This document shows positions 23,378 through 37,763 of a stretch of 64,000 bases of DNA, in pieces. A model generated the notes under the pieces. That model was not told the DNA's origin, made no database searches, and saw only the letters and a program-made list of their open reading frames with translations. The DNA lies in contig JAQFVV010012508.1 in NCBI GenBank assembly GCA_028023455.1, positions 124,001-188,000 on the forward strand. Direction: 5' to 3'. Both the position numbers and the translations under genes were made by a program. Numbering within the stretch: position 1 is the stretch's first letter; every line of letters starts with the position of its first letter. Origin of the DNA: Epiperipatus broadwayi (Eukaryota > Onychophora > Udeonychophora > Euonychophora > Peripatidae).

Positions 23378-23587
23378 CTGGCTGAGCACAATTATGTTTA
23401 CAACCAGGCTAAGAAATGCAGTGAATATTCATCAATATTTTTGGATCATCAGCTACAGTCAGACCACAGCTTCAATCACTTTAGTGCTGACATCATTTGC
23501 TCTGAAAGAGATGACAGAAAGTGAAAGATGAAGGAGGCATGGTCTATAGCCAAATATATGCATACCATAAACAAAAAAGGAAACTAG
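23378..23587 (+). pseudogene. Penelope-like element ORF C-terminus, relic with stop
   Basis: The translation LAEHNYVYNQAKKCSEYSSI, then DHQLQSDHSFNHF, then SERDDRK-stop-KMKEAWSIAK aligns along its length with the relic at 20084-20320, and ends at TAG 23585-23587. A TGA at 23522 breaks the frame where the other copy has Trp. Upstream RT and GIY-YIG parts are absent. Its position directly after a family 2 dimer links the hammerhead repeats to Penelope-like elements. Confidence 0.62.
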
Positions 23588-25447
23588 CACCCTTCTTTCT
23601 AAAAAAAATGGTAGCTATAACTTCCTGTACAGTTAAATGGAAATTAACTTATAAAAATTCAATTTTATGCTAAAATGAAAGTTTAATGAACTTTAATTTT
23701 ATAATGCTATGGCGATGATACATTTTAGTATTGAAAGTTAAAGTAAATATTTGTAACATCAGAAAAATAACTGTTCTTCTGTTAAATGTATAAACATTTA
23801 TTAAATCATTATTTTAAGTATAGTAATAATTTTGCGTAAATTCATAATAGGACAAATGAATGAAAATGTGAGTGGGTAAGGGAATTAAGATTATTCAACA
23901 GCAGAACTGACTCGAGTTTAAATAATTATTTGAAGTTAATCTTTATACATGTTAAAATAATTAAATTCATTTCACAATTTTATCAAATTTTTTTACGTGT
24001 TTTTGGCTATATGTTTATGATTATCCCAGTTCACAAAGTGTTAAAAATCAATAGAAAGTAGTCCCTATCTTACTTGGAAATGATGTAGTGGAAATTACAC
24101 TACAGAAATGATTATCTAATCTCTAGTATAATGGATAACTAATAACCAAAAATTATTAATGTAATATAAGTAATTTGAATAGATGTTGAATTTGAGATGT
24201 ACATAATATTTGTAATTGCAGAGGGGAAATAATTACCTCCCACTGAATTACATAGAATCAAAATCCAATCAAAGAATAGAATGATACCAGTCTAATAAAT
24301 AAAATTCACCATATAATTTAAAAATTAAGTCAATAACTAAGCTTATATAATAACAGAGCCCAAAGATAGAATGGTATCATTCTATCTTTTTATTAGTTTT
24401 TGATGCTAAATAACTCAGTGGGTAGTAGTCTCTTCCACTATGCAATTACAAATATTTAGAAGTTATAATTATTTATTTATTATTACATAAAAAAGATTTG
24501 GTTAGTAATTGGGTTATATGTTATTATGCTGTAATTATATATATGCAGATGTAGTATTCCTTCCCATATGCAGAAATTATTAATATATATGCCATCATTT
24601 GTCATATTAATATATTCCATATGTTACAAAGAAAATCTGGTCTATGATGAATTGTTTGCCATATATTTTGTATTAGTAGAGTTATTACTTTTCAGGCTTA
24701 ATATTTATATATATTGTAACACTCACATCTGAATTTACAGATGTTGCTTTAATGTGAATATTTTTCATTATGTATAACAAAATATCAAAAGTCATGTATA
24801 AAAATACTTTTTAAGGTGGTTTTAAAATGTTAAAAAAACAAGTGTAACAGTAAAATGTGGCATTACTTCATTATTTAAAAAAAAGTATTAAGATTTTAAA
24901 TAAAAGAAACATTGCGGTAGAAAACAGTCACAAATGACTGAGGAAAAAGTAAAATAATTACTATGGGAACCGATAGAAACTTTTTAAATTTGTCTGCTTT
25001 CCAAGAAATTATGAGAAGAATTGTAACACACACATCATCAACATGTCTTGTATTAGAGAGAAATCAATAAAATTTTGTAACAATTTTTTAAGTATATATC
25101 ATGCATTTTATGGAGTAGAGAATCCTCCAGGGTGCTTGCCCTGATCTTTCCAGTAGTTTAGTTGCATATAGAGCTGTAGACAAAAATGCCTTAAAAATTG
25201 GCATTGATTCTGCCTATCTATTCATTATTATCGAATGCTGAAGAAATATTTAACAGTTAATTGCTTAAAATAAAAACTAGTCATCTAAAGTGATTATCCA
25301 ATGGAAATGTATTTCTATAAATTAATCTGTGAATCTATCTATTTTAAATGCGCAGAAAAAAATTGCAATGGAAACTCTCATAAGAAATCTGCCTTGGAAG
25401 GAATTGAAAGAAGCCAAAACATTATATTACCAGAAGACATTAGAGTT
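23588..25447. other. AT-rich intron DNA
   Basis: No gene is seen. Near 24210-24480 a short duplicated inverted stretch occurs (agaatgataccag/atggtatcattct around 24278 and 24371). The block ttttatggagtagagaatcctcc (25107) recurs in diverged form near 35035. Confidence 0.5.
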
Positions 25448-25925
25448 TATAGATTAACGGTCATATTACAAAGAGGCAAAACTCTCCATACAGTAATGCC
25501 ACTCAGTGCAAGCCAGAGTAATCAATGAATGCCAAAAGGCTTATGCATAAAATCCTTATCTAGTGTCTATTCATCCAATATCCTCAGACTAGTTTCAAGG
25601 TTGTGGCTTTCATCAGTGAGAAGCCTTGGATCTAAGAGCACTGCACCTGGGTCTTAGGATCTAATGCAACCCTCCAGCAGCCACCTTTTATCTCTACTTC
25701 ACGATAATACCATGAGTCTAAAATTGAAAACACAATAGTATTTTCACTTCAAGCTCATTAGCTTATACAGTCATATAGGTCTAAACTCAGTTCAGTACCC
25801 ATACATTTTGGTGTCTTTGGTTTTTAAATAGTCATAGCTCCCACTATCCTATTAGGCAGGATTGGTATTAAATCACTAAACATCACATGATCACCAGCAA
25901 GCATAAGAAATAGTGATCATGTAAT
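25448..25925 (-). mobile_element. Family 2 element, single copy
   Basis: It matches the dimer at 22325 from the aggcaaaactctc block through the hammerhead block to aggattggt. It is closed by atcacatgatcacc followed by the reverse complement of the gcttgct end (25888-25925), so it has inverted termini. Non-coding. Confidence 0.7.
25570..25636 (-). ncRNA. Hammerhead ribozyme motif, family 2
   Basis: Core CTGATGA, GAAA and the GUC site are all kept. Stem I (tctca/tgagg) pairs with one G-U. Stem II is reduced to three pairs (aag/ctt). It is plausibly weak but not core-mutated. Confidence 0.65.
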
Positions 25926-26757
25926 GGTTATGTTCCTATATTTATGGATACAAAATATACATTTGAGCTCACAAAAACATTAAAATAAACCAAGTGAATT
26001 TTCTATAGCTGTTCTCAAAGATATTCTAAGTTAGAAAGATTTTTTCCCTCTCACATGTGATCGCCATATAATTTTCTTAATTGTAAATATTTCTTTTTAT
26101 AATCATTATCATTTCTTGATTAATGTTATTGTTGTTGTTAATAATTTTATTGTTTGTTATTTTTTATCCGAACCAAGCTGATTATTTATTTTGTTAATAT
26201 CATACATTATTAAGTGGAGGGAGGGTAACAATCAGGAAATATAATTGAATGTGTATAGAAACTTGTTTTTATATATATTTAATTTGATCGTTATTTGTGA
26301 CTTGTACCGACTTGTTAATTAAAAATAAATTGTATTCAGTCACTCCACCATGCATACAGATATCCATTACTTGTCTTTAAATTCTCCTAAATGAAAATTT
26401 AATTTGCTGAATATTGTATTTTTAATTATTATTTTATTGTTAACTGGATTCATTATCCATTGTTAAATGGGCATTTACCTTTATAATATAGACCTGTGTT
26501 GCAGTCAGATGTGTTAAGAGATATTCATTATTGTTGTACATATTTATGATGAGTCCATATCACATCCACCTAATCATATTATTTTAATAATGGAATTTAG
26601 ATAGATATATTTTTTCATACATGTACTATCTTTATCTCCTTATGAGAACCAATTGGATGATTATAGGATAATTAATTATTATTATTATTATTATTATTGT
26701 TGTTGTTGTTGTTATTATTATTATTATTATTAGTAGTTATTAGTTTAATATAACTTT
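25926..26757. other. AT-rich intron DNA
   Basis: No gene is seen. Short ATT and GTT trinucleotide runs occur at 26675-26735. Confidence 0.5.
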
Positions 26758-26940
26758 CACATACCCACCACTCTCCACACTATCTCATAACACTGATACA
26801 CTTGAACACACATATGTTGAAAAGATAAATAATCACCAATATATGTATTTCATGCTAAACCAGCAATCATCAGTTGGTCCAGATTACCATCTCTACACAT
26901 ACATGCTACAAGTGCTCATACCCTTCTATTACATATTACC
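26758..26940 (-). mobile_element. Family 1 element, partial left arm
   Basis: It matches the left arm of 56266-56962 from the ccaccactctccacactatc end to tacaagtgctcata. It then stops close to the TAA microsatellite, and no right arm follows. Confidence 0.65.
26830..26886 (-). ncRNA. Hammerhead ribozyme motif, family 1
   Basis: Minus strand: taatc/gatta and accaa/ttggt stem I, CTGATGA (plus 26867-26873), stem II with four pairs and a U-U base, GAAA, minimal helix III, AUA site. The core is intact. Confidence 0.75.
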
Positions 26941-26965
26941 AGGTATATATAAGCCTGTGTATTTC

Positions 26966-27425
<460 letters not shown>

Positions 27426-29469
27426 TAATAAAAGTTAATATGTTGTGGTAAATAATAGATGTGATATTATAAACTGCTACAAGCATGGCTCATAACTCTT
27501 GCACATACTAGGTCAATGAGTTTGAATTCCTGTCTAAAAATCTAATCCTTGTTAAGATTTATACAAATTGATTAGAGAGTTCATTGATATGGTAAACATT
27601 CATGTTCATGTGAAAGACTCAAAATAATGTTATTATAGAAATTACAAAACCAGTGAATAACCTTCTTATATAGAATAGGTTCATAATTAGTAATAAAATC
27701 TACATAAATATTGGATATAAAATTATTATAATGTGATCATGTGATTGATGTTTGGTAGATATTATTTGTTTGTTAATTTTTATATAAAAATAATTAAACT
27801 GCCTTTTGAATTGTGGATTATGAAATATAATTATTCGACATATCGACTAATAAATATTAATTAGTTTATTATATTATCATTTGAAGTTGTATTTATTTAT
27901 TGGAGTATTGAAAGAAAGATTTTATTGTAATTATGTTGCTTTCAGTCTAACTAGCATTAAATAGATATATTTTTAATGATGAAATGTATTGCTAAAACCA
28001 GGAATAAAACATATCCTAGGTAAAAATTCACAACATTCTACAGATATGATATGCACATAGCCTTAAGTGTAACATATTTAAGTTGCATTTAGTTTAAAGT
28101 TATCTGGTTAGAGGTTCATATATACATACATGGTCACATCATGGGATATATATATATTGTAGAAATAGAATCTCATTCCCACACATATATATTTTTAAAT
28201 TAATTTTTTATTATATATCTTTGTGTGTGTGAACATATTATGGGTATTATTAAGTAATATTTATTGGTAGGCAGCAGTGAGAAAATAAATATTATAAGAA
28301 ATAATATTAATTGCATTAGACTTATATTAAATAAAGCTGTTCATTATTATAGCTTATTTTTTCTTTAAAATAAAAACAGGCTAAAAGGTCATATCTATGG
28401 GTCAACAGATGGTCACACAGGTTTTCTATAATCAGTATGAATGTATAAATCAAAAACATAGAGAATTTGTTTAATTACACATAAATTTTAATTTTTATTG
28501 TTTTTATGTTATCTGAGTTATAAATTGTCAAAAAGAAAAAAAAAATGTTTTACAATAGATGGAGTCATTAATTTTTTTTTGTTACTTGACCAGTAATTGT
28601 CATCAGTTTTGAATTCTGTTTTATTTTTAAAATGACAATTTTTTGGTGGAAAACAATTTTTAATCTGGAAAAGGTAAGGGGTTGTAGAAAGCTGAGATGT
28701 ATAAAGAGCTGAGTGAGAAAGAGAGAGAGGAGTAAAAAGTCAATAGCCATCAGAGTCAGTCATTCTCTCTTAAACTTATTTTTCCCTATCCTGAGGGAAG
28801 AAGAGAAAATGCAAAAATGTTAAAGTATTGCTTTAAACAACATAGAAAGATGTGCTAATATATGAACACTATAGCAGCTAAGTTATTTGGGAGGAATTGA
28901 TCAAGATTAAGTTCCTAAAAAAAGCTGAAAAAAGTAAAATGGTGTTTTAAGGAAAGGGCACAAACTGCTATTTTGAAAGAAAAAAATGTATTTAATGTTT
29001 GTATATTTTGCCAGCTGTAAGAGAAGAAGAATGCAGTGTTAACTGCTTTTTGTTCCCCATGATTTCTACTATCATGAGTTGATTGGATAGTCTGTCTGTA
29101 CACTCATATATAATTCTTTAATACCCAAAGAATGGCAGTGTTTAAAGTCAACCACACATGCTGTCTCAGATACTTCTTTTCCACTCAAATGGTTTATTCA
29201 AGAACTGTCATCTTTGAAGAGAGGGAGAAGAAGAAAGAAGAAGAATGCATAAAATCCACACAACTAACCTCAACTAGTCTACAAATCAGTTTTTTTAAAG
29301 TTTCTTTATATTTATCAAAAGTACCAGCAATAATTTTGAAATAGTAAAAACAGCTAAATCAATGCAGTCCAAAGGTATAGAGAAGCGAGCAGCCTGTTGT
29401 TTGAACTTGGACATTAGTAAGAATTGAAAATGAATCAGGTAACTTAGAAATTGTATTAACCATTTGTTT
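27426..29469. other. AT-rich intron DNA
   Basis: No gene is seen. TA microsatellites and a purine-rich stretch (29218-29250) are the only notable features. Confidence 0.5.
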
Positions 29470-31820
29470 TTTACTTATTAAAAATAATCTTTGAAACTCT
29501 TTCTAGAAGTCAAACTTCTTTTATTTTAATACATAAACATTAAAAGTTTGTTTATTTCTGTTGTTATTAATTATCATTACTGCATAACCACAAGCACATA
29601 CATTTTAAAGTTATTAAACTTAATGTTTCATTATCTTTGAATATTTTGTTTTGTATTGTAATTTAATATGTTTTTATTATTGTTATCTAATGAGCTAAAT
29701 AAGATACTTGAGCAATCTGTCAATATATACTTTATAATGGTTTTTGTTTATCTATTTGCATATTTAAATTTGGTATAAAGGTTGCTTGTTCAAGATTTAA
29801 ATATTTTTTTGTTTTTTTATATGTATGATTTATTTATGAAGAAATGTTACGAAGGAAAACATTTTAACATAATACATATATGCTAACATATCACAATGTG
29901 GGGTGCATGTGTGACTGCTTATACAAACAAGACAAAAATAGGTTAGAGTAAAGTCTTATTGATTAATAGTTATTTTTTAAGAGAGCCAATTAATAAAACA
30001 GGATTTCACACGTATGAAAGTAAAACACACACATATTGCATGCATGATTTTTAGTATGTCGATTACAACATATATGATAAAGCTGGAAGAAATATTGAAT
30101 AAGCATTCAGTGGATTTTTTTTATGTTTCATTTTAAACCATCTTATTTTTAAATGGGTGGGAACATACACATATATGTAATCTTCTTATTTGTTCACACA
30201 TACATTATTTGATAATTTGTTTTAATAATGTATTCATTAATTGAAATAACAATTGCAGTCAATTAGATGATTAAAATTTGTTTTATTAACGGAAGAATCA
30301 TAATAAATGTAATTGTACAGTATTTGGCTTTCGAGTTCTTATTAGTAGTATTGTTATTTTTTTAAAATTTTTATCATTTAATTATAATCATTCATCATCA
30401 CTAATAAATGTTATGCATTGGATCACAATTTACATATAATGATGTTTTGGGTAAATAATTGTAGGTTTATAACAAAAAGCTAACATTTTATGTTGTGCTG
30501 ATGGGTTTTGACTATCATTATCAACGGTGAATATTACTGGTTAAATCACCGTTTGAGCATAATAAGGTTTCAGGTAAATAATTATAGATTTATAAGAAGC
30601 TAAATTTTATGTTTGAGATTAGTTATGACCATCATCATCGTTGATAAATATTAGTAATTAAATCCCATTTTAAATATAATAATGTTTTAAGTAAATACGG
30701 GTTTATAAAAAGCTACATCTCGTGGTGAGATTCATTATGATCATTCATCACCACTAGTAAATATTGATGATTAAGTTATCTTTTTAAAGATAACAGTGTT
30801 ATAAGTGACTGACTATAAACTTATAAAAGGATAGATTTTAGGCCATGAGATTTGTTATGATCATTATCCTCGCTGGCAAATATTAGTGATTAAGTCACAA
30901 TTTAAATATAATAATATTCCCAATAAGTAACCATAGATTCGTAAAAGCTCAATTGTTTGTTGTGAGTTGATTGCAAAAGCTGTGGATGGAATCACCATCA
31001 TCATCACCATTATATTACAATGAATAAATAAATTAAATAAATAGGTTTAATGGCCATATATAAGTAATGGTCCTCACTATGTTTGTTTGTGAGCGATTAG
31101 TAAGAGCATCTGTGCATCAGTCAATCTATGTACTTAAACTGAGCTGGTAGCATCTGTAAAAGTGTTAAGTATTGAGAATTTATGGTATTGGGATCTTATA
31201 GGTTTATTGTTACAGCTAAAATATAAGAATGTCGTTTTTTATTCATCCAAGTGCATGTGTTGTAAAAAATATACCAAATAGGTTTGAACCAGTTACACTA
31301 TGAACATATATGATGGAACTTTATCTAGGATTAGACAACTTAGTGGCACTCAGGGAAAACCCATGTACATAGATAAGCTGAATAAAAGAGTTTGATTTCC
31401 TGTTCCAACTTGATAATATTTAATTTTTTTTTTTAATATTTTTTAAGTAGTTACAAATAGCACCAGTGTGTGCGACTATGAACTGTCTTATATATGTGGA
31501 CAGAGAAAAGGGAAGGATTCTTTGTTGAAAGAATCTATTATTGGAGATAAGCATAATGCATTCCATTGATTTCACTATAATTTTATTCAGTTGCTATAGC
31601 TAATATTTATTTATATACTGACAATGGCTAGTATATTTTATTAGTTACAATGACTTCCCAATATCATGAATATTTTAAATCTTAAGAGAATGATGTTAGT
31701 GATTATTTTCATTTTATTTTGTTTGTTTAGAGATGAGATAATTTATTTATCTCATGATTGTAGTGACTAGATTAATATTTATAATAGTTGCAAATGGGCT
31801 GTAATTATATATTTCTTTTA
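29470..31820 (+). repeat. Left arm of a large, old inverted repeat
   Basis: Matches in reverse complement to 40620-42980 are collinear over about 2.35 kb. Anchors include tgactgcttatacaaacaag (29911) with cgtgtttgtataagcagtta, and gcaccagtgtgtgcg (31460) with cgcacacactggtgc. Others are the lost-gap block around acccatgtacatagataagc (31360) and the block around taagcataatgcattcc (31547). Identity looks like 70-80%. No open frame is conserved. Confidence 0.75.
30451..30960 (+). repeat. Minisatellite of about 118-bp units
   Basis: About four and a half diverged units share the order: aaataattatagatttata; aagct; ttatgttgtgag-like; gttatgatcatcatcatc; aaatattagtgattaaatc. Unit starts lie near 30451, 30573, 30693, 30805 and 30927. 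The right arm of the large inverted repeat carries the complementary array at about 41440-41990. Confidence 0.6.
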
Positions 31821-34800
31821 GTTACAAAAGAGTACTTTGAGTCTTAAGAGACTGGTAATAACTATTTTTATATTTAATAACTGTCATGGTATATCTTTTT
31901 AGTTACAATATATATATATATATTATACCTAACTGAAGTTTCACTTAGTTTCAATAGGTGCCCGAGGTTATCTTAGTTTAACCTTTTGTTTGAAATTTTC
32001 TGATTTAAAAAAAAAATGACAAAAATGGAAGTTAACTTAATTAATGAGTAAAATAGGTTAATCTTATGTAGTATTATAATAGTTGTTGAATATTATGGAA
32101 TTATGTCTAAATGTTTCAATAATATATGTGAGTTAGTTTGATAAGGGATGTCAGACAATAATTTGAAGTAAAGAAAATATCAGAAATAGTTGTGAATTGA
32201 TAAATAATATTAAATGTATTTTAAAGTAACTATTGTGTAATTCATTTTAATGTCTAAATTATAATAATTAGATATTATAAATAAATTGGAATAAATAATA
32301 AATTTAAAAAAATAATCTGTAAGTTTTTATTAAAACAGTATAATAATATTTATTAGATGTAAGTTAGGTTAGCATTTCACTTAGAAAGTTATTTTGAATT
32401 AAATATTCATTAATATTTTTATTGTTGTAGTTTTAAAAATAACTTTTAAACAATTAGTGTGAGGTCACACATATGTGGAAATATATATGTATGGGCATGC
32501 AAGAATGACATGTAAACACAAGAATAAAAAAATAATTTAATTCCAATATTGATTTAAAAAAAAGAAAAAAAAAACAAATGTATGGATAAAGTTATTGAAA
32601 TTAAATATTTAAAAAAAATTAATAAAGAAGGATAGCTCTAAATTTTATATTTATTGTTATTGTGTTTTATAAAATATCATTAAGAATATTACATAATATT
32701 TGTTAATAATGAACTTTTGACTCTGCAACTGTTAAGTCACGTGGTTTGGTATAATAAGATCAATTATGTCAGTAAAATCAATTTCACAGCTTGTCTGTCA
32801 AGAATATTAAAGTTTAAAAAAATAATTTTGGTTTTCAAGCCAATTGATCAAAAGTGGGAGTATTAAAGATTATTAGATATAAAAAGGAATCCGGGATTCA
32901 TACAGGGCGCTTACTTATTTTGTTTCTGCACATGACTGGATCCTAAAATTTCTTTAATAAAAAGTTGTAATTTTTTTAAAACTTCATATTTTATTTTAAA
33001 AAATAAAAGTATGTTTTTTAAAACAATTATTTAAAATCGTCATGCAGTAATGAACAGGTGAAGTTAAAAAGGTAATCATTTTCTGACAATCAAATTTCAA
33101 TTGGAACATGAGATTATAGTAAAAAATGTTTGAAGAAAATTTAGCAACTTTTATTTCTGATGCATTTTATCTATTTGTTTTTCTTTATTTGAAAGTAAAA
33201 GTAAAATTAAAGCATGAATTATTAATTATTTTTATGGCTAAACAATTTATTGCACTGAACTATTGTAGCTGTAGGATACTTAGTCTTTATCCTATTAAAT
33301 TAAAAATATATGTGAGGAAGAAATTAAAAGACATTGATAATTTAAAAAAAAAATTACAATGAAAAATGCATCATCTTCCTTGTAAATTAAAATTGACTTT
33401 AAATTTGATGTGTCACCATTAATATCTGATATCCACATTTAAATATGCTCTTCCATAATAATGCTTGTTTCTAAAAGTAAATTTAGAAAAGAAAAATATA
33501 TTATATTAACATAAAGAAGAATGAACTTTATTTGCAAAGCATTCTATAGTTGAATATCAATTTTTTTTAATGACCAACTTTAAAATTTATTGTATATGAG
33601 ATAGTAATTATCTTATTTTGGAAAGTGTTGGATAAAAATGTTTTAAGCTATATTTAATTAAGGATGAACTTATAAATAATGATTAACTAAAAGTTTATCA
33701 TTTATACCTTTACCTGAAATGGAAATAATTCGTTTTAGCTAAATGTAATCAGAGGAAAATATATATTTTAAAATAATAATTCTAGTATCTGTCAAATACA
33801 TCGTAAATTGTTATATTTGCCATTACTTATAAGTAACTTTGTGACAAGTAATCTTAGCTCATAAACTGAGGAATGTCTTTAATTATAAAAGAAATCTACT
33901 CCTGTGTTTAAAATGGTAAAAGAAAATTTGTTTTAAAATAAAACACATCTTTAAATATTATATAAAAAAATATTTTTAATAAAAAAAGCTGTATTTAAGA
34001 CTGCGTTTGCCTAAAAGAAAATGATGAAAATTAAATAAAGCTATATATTATTATTCTGCATTTGAACCCGGATCCTACAAAAATGTACTCAGTGAAGAAT
34101 TTATTTTCCAATGCCAGCCTATTTTACTATTTTAATATTTAAAATTATCTTTAAAAAAATGAAGGGGTTTATTTAAAGAACTATTGAACATTTTTGTTTT
34201 GGAAATCATTGCCATGTTTATAAATATTTTGACTGAAGCTTCGAACTCAGATAGATAAATTAGCCTGAATAAATTATCTACATATTGTAAATGGAAAAAC
34301 CATTACGGAACTGAAATATGAACTTGAGTTACTGTATTATTATTTTTTTTATTGTCTGTTTTAGTGGTTTTAAAAAAATGAAACCATAAAAATATTTATG
34401 CTATATATTTTGTGTAACACTTTTTGCATAAATATACCAGATAAATTAGGATTATAATTTTAAAGCTTAATGGGTTTATTACAATGAGAAAATATTTTGC
34501 CATTCTTAGGTCAATTTGGTTTATTTAATTAGCGTTTCACAAGTGAATATCTATTAGATAATTTCATTTACAGAGATTTAAATATCATAGTCTTAGTTTA
34601 GTATATGTGGGATGTTTCACTCCATTTTATTTTAAACCAGCCAAAGAAGTTTATCAGAGAGTTTTCATTCATTTGTTTTATAAGTGTTATAGTAATAATA
34701 ACTGCAAATATTTTTTTATATGCATTGAGAATTAATATTCTCGCATTTAATTGGCATTTTTTTTAAAAGTCCACTAGTCGTTATATTTTAGTATTGAATA

Positions 34801-37375
34801 TTTTATGTGTGTATTGTGCCTTGCCTAGAATTTTATATGCATTTAATTTTAAAGTATTTCTCATAGTAGTCGCTTGACACAGTTTGCTTTGTTGGTTCGA
34901 ACATTGAATATACATTTTGTATTTTTAAACTTCTTAGGAATAACTTAGTTAATTCAGGTGAAGTCTATATCTTGCTATTAGTTAGTATTTGTTAGCCTCA
35001 TAGAGTTAGGTTTAGTTAATAATTTTGAGTATGCTTTATGGAGTAGACAAGGTCCTCCATTTTTATTGTATTGTATTTCCATGATTTGATAGTGCTTGTC
35101 CCCAAAAGAGGGTTATTATATTGTATTTTTCCAGTGATGATAATCAGATTTACAAGCATTGGAATCCCATGAGAAGAGGATCATGCTTTTCTGGTGTGTC
35201 TTTCCTGTTCCCAGATGTGCTGTAGACAAGTTTCAGGCATCTTATTTTCTGTCTCAAAGTTAGGTATTTTTGAAAGCCAACACATTCTTTTCCAGCTCTG
35301 AGGAGCCTATTATTTTTATATTTTAGCCTATCATTCATGATGACTTAATGCTAATTCCACCACAATAGGTGATGTTGCATTTGTTTTAGATTAGTGATGA
35401 CAAGATATGTGTGTTTGAGGAACTTTGTTTCTTCAGGTAGTAATAGCTATTTTTAATGCTTATAGGCATATCAATGTTTGAATTGTGTTGATATGATAGT
35501 GTTATCACCCACAAGATAACCAACAGTAAGTTCTATTTATTTTTAAGTATGTTAAATATATGCATATGGTATAAATGGCAATTCACACATACTAATTTTA
35601 ATATTTTCATCCAGAGTTTCGCCGCTGGATTTGTAAGTCTGTTACATTTTTAATTTTAAAACATTGAGGGTAATAGTTTTATGTGGACTAAATTTATTTA
35701 AAAGAGTATAACTGATCTCTGATGAGTGAATGCCCCATACATCTAATTTAGTTTAATTTTAAAGTAAACTTAGTCTGATTTGAATATATCACTAGCTATA
35801 ATATTAGTTATGTCAGTGTAACTAGTGATGATATTTTTTAAACAATATGCTGAATATGCTTATTCCAGCTTAGCATTTGTTAAGCTCAGGATTATAAAGT
35901 TAAGCTTAGGGTTTCAAATACAAACCTAGTTGTGTGTGTTATTCTGATTACTAGATGACACCATAGTGTTATGAATTATTGTAATTAAAAATTAGAAGTG
36001 TACTTATTAAATACAGACATTATAATTAAAGTTCAAAGATTTTCAAATCTCTAATTGTTTTAAAGAGATTAAAATTCAGTATTGAATAGCCTTTGCCTGC
36101 TATTATGTATAGTTATATTATTTTATTAGTTTATTTATAAAAACAAACAATGTAAAAGAGTTTTAAGAGAGATAGTCAATAACAGCAGCTAAAGAAGTTG
36201 TGTATTATTGTAAACCAAATAAAGTTTTCAAAGGTCAAAATACTTGTATTAGGTCCCAGCGCTATATTGGCAATGCATGTATTCCCTTAATTTGTAAACA
36301 CTTTCTTACTGTTCTCAATAAATTAAATTATTATTATTTCAAAAAGTTTGTTTTTGTTTGTTTTACTTTTATATGAAAATATTATTGTCTTGGGTTTCCA
36401 GTTCACAAAATCTTAAGTTTCCAAAGTTTATTAAATCTTCAATTCAAAAAGTTCATAAATATATCATAAAGTTAATTAAATATATTGGATATTGGTTTGG
36501 GGATTATAAAGCCATGCTAAAGTAAGTGATTCTTAGATTGAATCACAATAACAGATAATTGCATTATATCAAATACTTAATTAAATGCTTAGTTAAAAGT
36601 TTATTTTTAAATTATCAGTATAACTTCTCAAACTAAAGATTATGCAATATGAGATTAAGAATATTAGTACATTAGAAGAATATTTTTATTTACTATTATT
36701 TGAAAAGCTGCACATTATCTTATATTAACTGCACATTGTCTATCATTATCTTAAACCTTATATATCTAAAGAATTTAAATCCATTTGTATTTGAGGTCTT
36801 GAGTAGGTTGTCTGTGAGTATGGGAAAGGCATAAAAAGTACACTTGCCCTTTCTTTGCTCAAGTAATGTCTTGGATAATAGGCCATTATTAGCTTAAATA
36901 TAAATTGATTCATTAAATTTTTGAATTAATATTTGTTTTGTTTATTATTCTAAGATTGAACATAATATAGTTATTCTATGGTCAGCCAAGATATCACTCA
37001 TTTGTTTTATTCACCCATCAATTATTTTATAGGCATCTTAAACTTTAATTTTGCACAAGAGTTTTAGTTTTAGAATCCCTGAGGTTATTTACTCTTATTG
37101 CCTTAATAAATATAATTTAGTAATATAATCTTTCACAATCAAGGTATCATTATTCTTATTCGGAGTGTGTGAGATCTGTGGATAGGACTATTCTAATAAC
37201 TATTAATTAATGATTTTAAATAATTTTTTGTATGGTTTAGTAGTAAATTATTAATATGCCATAATGGTTATAATTGCATTAGTATTGGATTTGGTGTCTG
37301 TCTGATTGTACATCTCTGAATCATCATTATCTCTTTTCTTAAATTTTATTGTAAACCCACTGAGCTGAGTCATTA
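31821..37375. other. AT-rich spacer between the large inverted arms, first part
   Basis: No conserved coding segment is seen over more than 5 kb except one doubtful micro-exon (35615-35632). Open frames such as 33126-33362 are AT-driven (Phe, Ile, Lys, Leu) and lack splice or motif support. A diverged copy of the 25107 block sits near 35035. Confidence 0.5.
35615..35632 (+). CDS. Possible 18-nt micro-exon
   Basis: The acceptor ttttcatccag, an 18-nt GC-richer stretch (agtttcgccgctggattt, in phase SFAAGF) and the consensus donor gtaagt lie together. Length and phase 0-0 would fit between the exons at 21389 and 46046. It could easily be chance. Confidence 0.2.
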
Positions 37376-37756
37376 AGAGTCTCTCATTTCAGTCCTGTTC
37401 ATCTCATTTCTCATCTCTCTTTCACATATCTTCTATCATCTCATCCATTTCAAATCATTTCATTTTTTCTTCTCCTTCTCTCTCCACCATGTATTATTTA
37501 TATTTTTTTCCATTTCTTTTCATCTTTTCTTTTTTCTCTCTTCCATTATCATCTTTCTCTCTATAATCTCATTTTTAATCTTTTCTTTTTCTCTTCTTTT
37601 TTATTTCTTTTCATCTTTTCATCTCTCTCTCTCTCTCTCTCTCTTCATTACCATCTTTCTCTCTAATTCTATTTCTAATTCCATTTCTAATCTAATCTTT
37701 TTTGTTTTCTTTTTCTTTTCCTTCCAACCCACCCCCTCTCTCCTCTCTTCTTTTTG
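37376..37756. repeat. Pyrimidine-rich tract
   Basis: This is about 380 bp of nearly pure C and T on the plus strand, including (TC)n at 37620-37643 and a C-rich end. Such tracts can adopt triplex structures. No gene is read through it. Confidence 0.85.
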
Positions 37757-37763
37757 GTTACAA

